Shown here piece by piece: positions 59,446-64,000 of a stretch of DNA of 64,000 nt (position 1 is its first letter; each line of letters opens with the position of its first letter). Made by a program: the position numbers and the translations under genes. Under the pieces are notes generated by a model. The model was not told where the DNA came from. It made no database searches and saw only the letters and a program-made list of their open reading frames with translations. This stretch comes from Paenibacillus sp. Soil766 (GTDB taxonomy: Bacteria > Bacillota > Bacilli > Paenibacillales > NBRC-103111): NCBI RefSeq assembly GCF_001428105.1, contig NZ_LMSJ01000060.1, positions 62,001-126,000 of the forward strand, given 5' to 3'.

Positions 59446-61053
59446 CTACATACCTCCCGATCTATGATAAATCCGGTACAACATAACGGCTGTTTCCGCT
59501 CTGCTCGTACTAGCCAACGGTTGCAGCAAACCATCGCTGCCTTCGATGATCCCTTGCTGAATCAGCGCTTGGATGCTCTCCGCAGCATAGCTCGCTACAT
59601 CAGCTGCGTCCTTGAACGCGGCCAAATTGGCGCCAGATCTGGCAGGCGTAAGCTTACCAGCGATGGTCAGCGCTCTCGCCGTCAACGTCATCATTTCCTG
59701 CCTGGAAATGGTTTGGTTCGGCTTGAACTGGTTATCTCCAAAGCCTTGTGTAATGCCAAGCGTTCTTGCTGTCTGTACCGCATCATGAAAATAATCGCTG
59801 GCGTTTACATCTGCGAAGCTTTCCCCAGCCGGCGCCGTCATTCCTAGCGTCCGCACAAGAAGGAGGACAAAGTCAGCCCGTTTGATCGAGGTCGCCGGAG
59901 AAAACGCCTGCTCCGAAGTTCCTGCTATGATCCCTTTGGCAGCTAGAGCCTCTATCTGCTTCTGAGCCCATGGGAATTTGGCGATATCTCCAAATGTCTT
60001 CGTCACATAGACGACGGCATATTGGCTAAAATGTGTGGTGCTAAACGTCACCATCCCTGATCTCTCGTCGTATTTGCCGCTCGTTACAGGTACGGGTATT
60101 CCCTTCTCATTGAGATACCAAACCGTGATGTTATCAGGTTGATTCCGCTCCGTTAATGTAGGTTGGTACGGGATCGACACGCTGACTGGTGTATGGTCAT
60201 TAGCCCAGGGCACTGGTTGACCGTCAAGCTTCACATGGATGTCCACAATGGGCCGATTGCCAATTGCAGCCTTCGCTTGCTCCGACAAGCCATCTGCCTC
60301 GACATGACGCAATGTGATGGACACACTCGCTGTCCCTGCCATATCCTCTTGCGTAAACATGTTGCTCGGCAAAGTTAACGAGCCGAACTCGGTTTGAAGC
60401 GTCAGCTGTCGTACCATGCCTCCTGCGGTAAAGGCAGCAGCTGGAAGGGTCGTTTCATAGGCGAATGCCCCTTCGACTTTCTGCACGTCCAGCGTCAGCA
60501 TGGATGAAGCAGCGCCCTGCACGTTCGCGAAGGCTTGGTCTAGCGCTTCCAGTGTCACAGCCACTTTCGCTAATCCCGCTGCGTCAGGCTTGCCCACAGC
60601 TTGAAGCGCTAGCTCGCCGATTCCGTCAGGCTTTGCCGGAGTATCCGTATCTGTCCCTGGGTCTGTCCCCGGATCTGTCCCTGGGTCTGTCCCCGGATCT
60701 GGATCACCGCCCCCGCTTGCAACGACGACGAACGTTGCCTCACTCACATCGCTCCCGGAACCAACCTTCACCGTATAGCTCCCAAGTGGTGCATCCGTCG
60801 GCAATGTGAAGGTCTTCCCCGCGAGCAGCTCCGCCTTCGTCAGTTGGTCCATTTCCAACAGCGTTTGACTGGGTCGCAGAACCTGAACGATGACCTCCTG
60901 CAAGCTCGTTGTTCCTTGTATCGTCAACGATTCACCCTGCTTTTTCTGTCCAATCGCAGCAAGGCTCGTTGACGACTCAGCTGCATCGACAATGTTTGCC
61001 GTGAAGAGCAACACTATTAGCACTAACATGCTTGTTAATCGTTTTATCAACAC
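59446..61053 (-). CDS. SLH-domain surface protein with proline/glycine linker
   Basis: The 535-residue protein has a signal peptide, a small beta domain (30-110), a (DPGT)n linker encoded by a 24-base tandem repeat, and a ZU5-like or Ig-like region (about 150-350: 'TEFGSLTLPSNMFTQEDMAG', 'HFSQYAVVYVTKTF'). Three SLH repeats (about 355-532) end it. SLH repeats bind pyruvylated wall polymer. No catalytic domain is seen, so it probably serves as an anchor or scaffold. It is first in an operon with the GH39-like enzyme, one base apart. Start is GTG at 61053 with GGAGG eight bases upstream. Confidence 0.85.
   Translation of the reverse strand: MLIKRLTSMLVLIVLLFTANIVDAAESSTSLAAIGQKKQGESLTIQGTTSLQEVIVQVLRPSQTLLEMDQLTKAELLAGKTFTLPTDAPLGSYTVKVGSGSDVSEATFVVVASGGGDPDPGTDPGTDPGTDPGTDTDTPAKPDGIGELALQAVGKPDAAGLAKVAVTLEALDQAFANVQGAASSMLTLDVQKVEGAFAYETTLPAAAFTAGGMVRQLTLQTEFGSLTLPSNMFTQEDMAGTASVSITLRHVEADGLSEQAKAAIGNRPIVDIHVKLDGQPVPWANDHTPVSVSIPYQPTLTERNQPDNITVWYLNEKGIPVPVTSGKYDERSGMVTFSTTHFSQYAVVYVTKTFGDIAKFPWAQKQIEALAAKGIIAGTSEQAFSPATSIKRADFVLLLVRTLGMTAPAGESFADVNASDYFHDAVQTARTLGITQGFGDNQFKPNQTISRQEMMTLTARALTIAGKLTPARSGANLAAFKDAADVASYAAESIQALIQQGIIEGSDGLLQPLASTSRAETAVMLYRIYHRSGGM
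60649..60696. repeat. 24-base tandem repeat coding for the DPGT linker
   Basis: Two exact copies of a 24-base unit (60649-60672, 60673-60696), itself made of two similar 12-base halves, encode the Asp-Pro-Gly-Thr linker of the SLH protein. Such repeats change length easily by slippage. Confidence 0.7.
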
Positions 61054-61098
61054 CTTTATTACCTCCTGTTCCTATTGAAATAGTCAGATATAATACAA

Positions 61099-61110
61099 GG
61101 AAGCGCTTAC
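61099..61110. promoter_or_regulatory. LacI/cre-like palindrome before the SLH operon
   Basis: The core AAGCGCTT is a perfect palindrome in GGAAGCGCTTAC, 46 bases before the SLH gene start. It is close to the site at 49697 (AAAGCGCTTT), so the same regulator may act on both surface-protein genes. Confidence 0.4.
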
Positions 61111-61210
61111 TAAAACGCGAGTGAGTCCTTATTGGGACTTCTCACTGAGTTTCTCATAGCAGCAACTACCTAAACTAGATCTCTTTTGTGTCCCCAGACT
61201 GGTTAGCTCT

Positions 61211-61353
61211 AGGAAATTAACTGGTTTTCCTACATTTATTTTTGCTCAAAATTACCCGTTTGGCGATATCGCCTTTAAATAACGGGAGGAAATCCAGTTA
61301 ATTTTGGAAATCACGGCATTTCGCTTGAATTACATGCAGAAAATCCAGTTATT
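61211..61353. repeat. Palindromic intergenic repeat (REP/MITE-like)
   Basis: Segments related to AGGAAAT-CCAGTTAATTTT occur at 61211-61231 (inverted), 61287-61305 and 61339-61353 (as GAAAATCCAGTTATT). In the centre are CCCGTT/AACGGG and the perfect palindrome GGCGATATCGCC (61262-61273). The RNA would fold into a long hairpin. No gene is present. It resembles dispersed intergenic repeats, but copies elsewhere cannot be checked here. Confidence 0.45.
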
Positions 61354-61389
61354 CATCGGCTACGCCGTCCTTCGGGGACAGATTCGATC

Positions 61390-63675
61390 TCATTTCTCTG
61401 GTTTACCCCGATACTGTCCGGGGGTTATGCCTTCCATTTTGCGGAAATAGCGAATGAAATTCGCCGGATTGTTGTATTTGAGCTTCTCAGCGATATCCGT
61501 GACCGTCATATTCGTCTCACGCAGCCACCGTTTGGCAATATCGAGACGATATTGAGCCAAATACTCGGCAAAGTTAATCCCCGTCTCCTGACGGAACACC
61601 CGAGAGATGTACTGCGGGTGATAATTAATGCGTGCAGCGCATTTTTCCAAGGTCAAATCCGTATCAAATGCTTCCTCAATCAGTCGCTTCACTTCATCCG
61701 AAATCGTGCGGAATTGCGTGTCTCTCCGCTCTTCCAGCAAGCCGATGCTAGGCTCTACAATATGCTCGTAGAACCAAGCTTCGATCTCCCGGGCAGCATG
61801 AAGGTGCAGCAACTCGTCGAACAAGGAACGTTCCTTCTGATTCAGCGCATATAACGAGATGCCGGAATCTTGCAGCAGACGGATCAAATCCACCAACAGA
61901 CGCACGAGTGAAAGCTGATAATCGTTATGATTATCGACGGATTTGGAAGCATTCTCGATGAATATCCCTAACGCTTCATGCGCACGCGTCTTATCTGATG
62001 ACTGAATCGCATCGATTAATTGCGCTGCCGCTTCCTTCGGATATTGACTCTCCTTGCCTTTCTTAGGCTGCACGTCTTCAATGAACAATGCCGCCTCCCT
62101 CCCGAGCTGCACGCGATATTTCAGCGCCACCACGCATTCCGCGTAGCCTTGCTCCGCATCCATCCAATGCGTAAAGCTCCGGCTGATGCCTACACTCGCT
62201 TCTACAGACAGGTAGCCTTTTACCGCTTCCTGAATGGTTACAGCCATATCGAACACTTTATCCTTGAAGGTTTCCTCAGAGCCTGTCTGCGTTCCAGCAA
62301 TCAATAGCACCGCATCTTGAAAAACGATCGGAGCCAACCGCTCATGACTTGGCACTAGTTCCGAGACGATATTGCTGATAGCGAAGAGCAATAAATCACG
62401 GTCCTTCTCATCAAACCGACTTTCCGCTAAATCATCGATTTGGAAAAGCAGCACGCGCATTTTATCCCACTCCAACGTATAGCCATAATACTGGAGTCGC
62501 TCTTGAATCTCCGATGACTTCGCTTCACCCGTGAGCATTTTGCGAACGAGCAGCTCAGTCATATGCTCCTGCTGGCCTTCCAACTGAAATTGCATACGCG
62601 TTTGATTGGACAAAAGCGATTGAATGCCTTCGCTGATCACGCCTAATTCGTCCTTCGCTTCACGGGACGTTTTGGCATCCGCAAGTGAGCGATAAATGCT
62701 CCTTACGGGTCTATACACGCTGCGTGTACCGAGTACCGCAATGATAACGGACGTACATAACGCGATGACACTGACCCACAAGGATGTCCAGGCAATGCTT
62801 TTGGCCCGCTTCGTCATCTCGCTGATCGGGAGCACAGACACGTAAGTCCAACCATTGTAGGCTGATTTACGATAGGAAATGGACATATCCTCATCTTGAA
62901 CTTTGGACTTGAACAGCCCCGTTGGCTCGCTAGATTCCGCAATGTGACGAATGAATGCCTCTTGCGACATATCCTTCCCGATCCATGTTCGGTCCTGATG
63001 AGCCACAAGCTTGTTCATTTCATCCACGATGTACATTTGCCCCATGTTGTCGTCTTCTAAATCGATCAGGTTGTTCGTTTCCTTCCCTGACAACAGCACT
63101 GCCATCATTCCTTGAGGCTTCAAGGAGTTGATCGGCCACTTTTTCACATTCATGATCGTATAGTTATTGCTCACGACCGAAGATTCCGCATCATAGCGTT
63201 CAGATAAATCCATGCTGACCCATTTGGAGCCAGCCTGCATCGTGGCGAACCCGCCCAGCAAATCCTTCATTTTCACATGACTATATTCATTAAAACCTGA
63301 ATTGCTAATTAACCAGTCGTTCTCCAGGCTATACAGGAAGACGTCCTTGATCCCAAGCTCGAAAGTCTGTATGCCCAAAAGGTTATCATAGAGATCGTTG
63401 ATAAGTTCCGAATCCGTGATGGTAAGCCGCTTGCCAATCGCACTCGTCATCAGCGGGGTATTCAACAATTGCGATGCCGTGTAATCGATCGTCTTCAACG
63501 TTTGCTCGACGCGCAACTGCGTTTGACGCAAGATCTGTGCGTTGCTTTCGTTTACTTTTTCCAGAACGGTATGAGAGGAATATGTATAGGAATACCACCC
63601 CAAGATGAGAACTGGAAAAGCCCCCACAACGAGTGTCAGCACGATTAATTTGCGTAAATAAGTATGTGTCTTCAT
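61390..63675 (-). CDS. Membrane Cache-HAMP AraC-type regulator
   Basis: The 761-residue protein is a one-component membrane regulator. Helix 1 (about 9-30), an extracellular dCache-like domain (35-290), helix 2 (about 300-320), a HAMP-like linker, a GGDEF-remnant-like middle domain, and C-terminal AraC helix-turn-helices ('DTDLTLEKCAARINYHPQYI', 'NMTVTDIAEKLKYNNPANFI'). Such proteins in Paenibacillus sense sugar at the membrane and activate a neighbouring ABC sugar operon; here the gene lies just downstream of a sugar-receptor gene on the same strand. Start at ATG 63675. Confidence 0.88.
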   Translation of the reverse strand: MKTHTYLRKLIVLTLVVGAFPVLILGWYSYTYSSHTVLEKVNESNAQILRQTQLRVEQTLKTIDYTASQLLNTPLMTSAIGKRLTITDSELINDLYDNLLGIQTFELGIKDVFLYSLENDWLISNSGFNEYSHVKMKDLLGGFATMQAGSKWVSMDLSERYDAESSVVSNNYTIMNVKKWPINSLKPQGMMAVLLSGKETNNLIDLEDDNMGQMYIVDEMNKLVAHQDRTWIGKDMSQEAFIRHIAESSEPTGLFKSKVQDEDMSISYRKSAYNGWTYVSVLPISEMTKRAKSIAWTSLWVSVIALCTSVIIAVLGTRSVYRPVRSIYRSLADAKTSREAKDELGVISEGIQSLLSNQTRMQFQLEGQQEHMTELLVRKMLTGEAKSSEIQERLQYYGYTLEWDKMRVLLFQIDDLAESRFDEKDRDLLLFAISNIVSELVPSHERLAPIVFQDAVLLIAGTQTGSEETFKDKVFDMAVTIQEAVKGYLSVEASVGISRSFTHWMDAEQGYAECVVALKYRVQLGREAALFIEDVQPKKGKESQYPKEAAAQLIDAIQSSDKTRAHEALGIFIENASKSVDNHNDYQLSLVRLLVDLIRLLQDSGISLYALNQKERSLFDELLHLHAAREIEAWFYEHIVEPSIGLLEERRDTQFRTISDEVKRLIEEAFDTDLTLEKCAARINYHPQYISRVFRQETGINFAEYLAQYRLDIAKRWLRETNMTVTDIAEKLKYNNPANFIRYFRKMEGITPGQYRGKPEK

Positions 63676-63737
63676 GCCCCGGTTGTCTCCTTCAGCAGGC
63701 TAGTCTTGGTTACTGTCAATTCCTCTAGTATAACAAA

Positions 63738-63770
63738 TAGGATCTGTGTCATGGGGAAAAACACAGACCC
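63738..63770 (-). terminator. Hairpin after the sugar receptor gene
   Basis: GGTCTGTGT pairs with ACACAGATCC around a loop of about 11 bases on the reverse strand; the T-run after it is weak. It separates the receptor gene from the regulator. Confidence 0.5.
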
Positions 63771-63794
63771 TGACAGCGGGGCACAAGACTTTTA

Positions 63795-64000
63795 TTATTT
63801 CTTGGCCGATTTGTTATATTCGGCTGTGTACTCTTCGATCACCTTGCTGCCGCCATTTTGCTTCCATTGTTCCACGACTTTGTTCCAGCCACTCTCATCC
63901 AATGCCCCCATAATAAATTTCGTTCTCGCGTCCTCGATCAATTTATCCAGTTCCTTACCTTTCTCACTAGCCGTGTCCGAAATTAACGCATTTATTGGAT
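63795..64000 (-). CDS. C-terminus of a sugar-binding lipoprotein (partial)
   Basis: The last 67 codons of a gene entering from the right. The end 'TKFIMGALDESGWNKVVEQW', then a run with GGSKVIEEYTAEYNKSAKK, has the typical tail of Paenibacillus family 1 receptors (K/R-F-I-G..., W.. GG..VI.EYN), also seen in the receptor at 20.1 kb ('FVDKWNKSGGEEV'). A regulator of the membrane AraC type follows. Confidence 0.75.
   Translation of the reverse strand, partial: PINALISDTASEKGKELDKLIEDARTKFIMGALDESGWNKVVEQWKQNGGSKVIEEYTAEYNKSAKK

Noticed and set aside
1..64000. CRISPR array, tRNA/rRNA genes, prophage or intact insertion sequence
   Set aside because: I found no regularly spaced repeats, cloverleaf, rRNA-like stretch or transposase/integrase frame in the sequence read.

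Overview
The window reads as chromosome of a low-to-mid GC Gram-positive spore former, most likely Paenibacillus. The reasons are AGGAGG-type ribosome sites with many TTG and GTG starts, a spoVB gene, lipoprotein sugar receptors with LplB/LplC-type permeases, YesM/YesN-type sensor pairs, S-layer-homology (SLH) surface proteins, MocR and DUF3231 genes, and CcpA-type cre sites. I see no rRNA, tRNA, CRISPR array, prophage or intact insertion sequence.

Region by region. 0-2.1 kb: the end of a Flp/Tad pilus operon (cpaB, tadZ and the edge of a third gene). 2.2-5.9 kb: a short-chain dehydrogenase facing a TetR regulator across a pair of matched palindromes, then a YhgE-like membrane protein with its own TetR. 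6.0-7.0 kb: a 57-residue basic ORF followed by a PemK/MazF-like protein, behind a promoter with a perfect palindrome (candidate toxin-antitoxin pair). 7.0-15.3 kb: housekeeping and accessory genes (CcdC-like, SDR, DUF3231, MocR plus MFS, MarR plus GNAT), with two overlapping tiny membrane-peptide genes at 11.1-11.4 kb.

15.3-27.2 kb is one complete sugar-use locus: sensor kinase, AraC-type response regulator, two permeases, lipoprotein receptor, a GH106-like enzyme and a GH42 beta-galactosidase. A perfect cre lies at the transport operon promoter. The content resembles the Bacillus yes rhamnogalacturonan locus. 27.4-32.5 kb is a five-gene Opp/Nik/Cnt-type ABC importer whose promoter carries two Zur-like palindromes, so I read it as a zinc or metallophore importer. 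32.7-37.4 kb: two CBO0543-type membrane proteins and a two-gene unit joining a galactose-binding-type lipoprotein to a CHASE4-GGDEF-EAL protein. 37.5-39.2 kb: the ribulose monophosphate genes hxlA and hxlB with an HxlR-type regulator. 39.3-42.3 kb: a TetR-controlled SMR efflux pair and spoVB. 42.4-44.8 kb: an ArsR-SRPBCC fusion, an FMN reductase and two SnoaL-like proteins, linked by a shared GTTACC-N4-GGTAAC element.

44.8-46.5 kb holds a decayed sugar permease fragment, a MarR gene and short ORFs. 46.6-49.7 kb is a frame-broken LamG/Big/SLH surface protein. 50-53.2 kb has a SRPBCC protein, an epimerase with a divergent XRE/MmyB regulator, and an esterase. 53.4-61.1 kb is a second polysaccharide region: GH30 xylanase-type enzyme, a 1463-residue GH39-like multidomain enzyme and its SLH partner. 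The window ends with a Cache-AraC regulator and the tail of another sugar-binding lipoprotein.

All functions are inferred from reading the translations; no database search was run.
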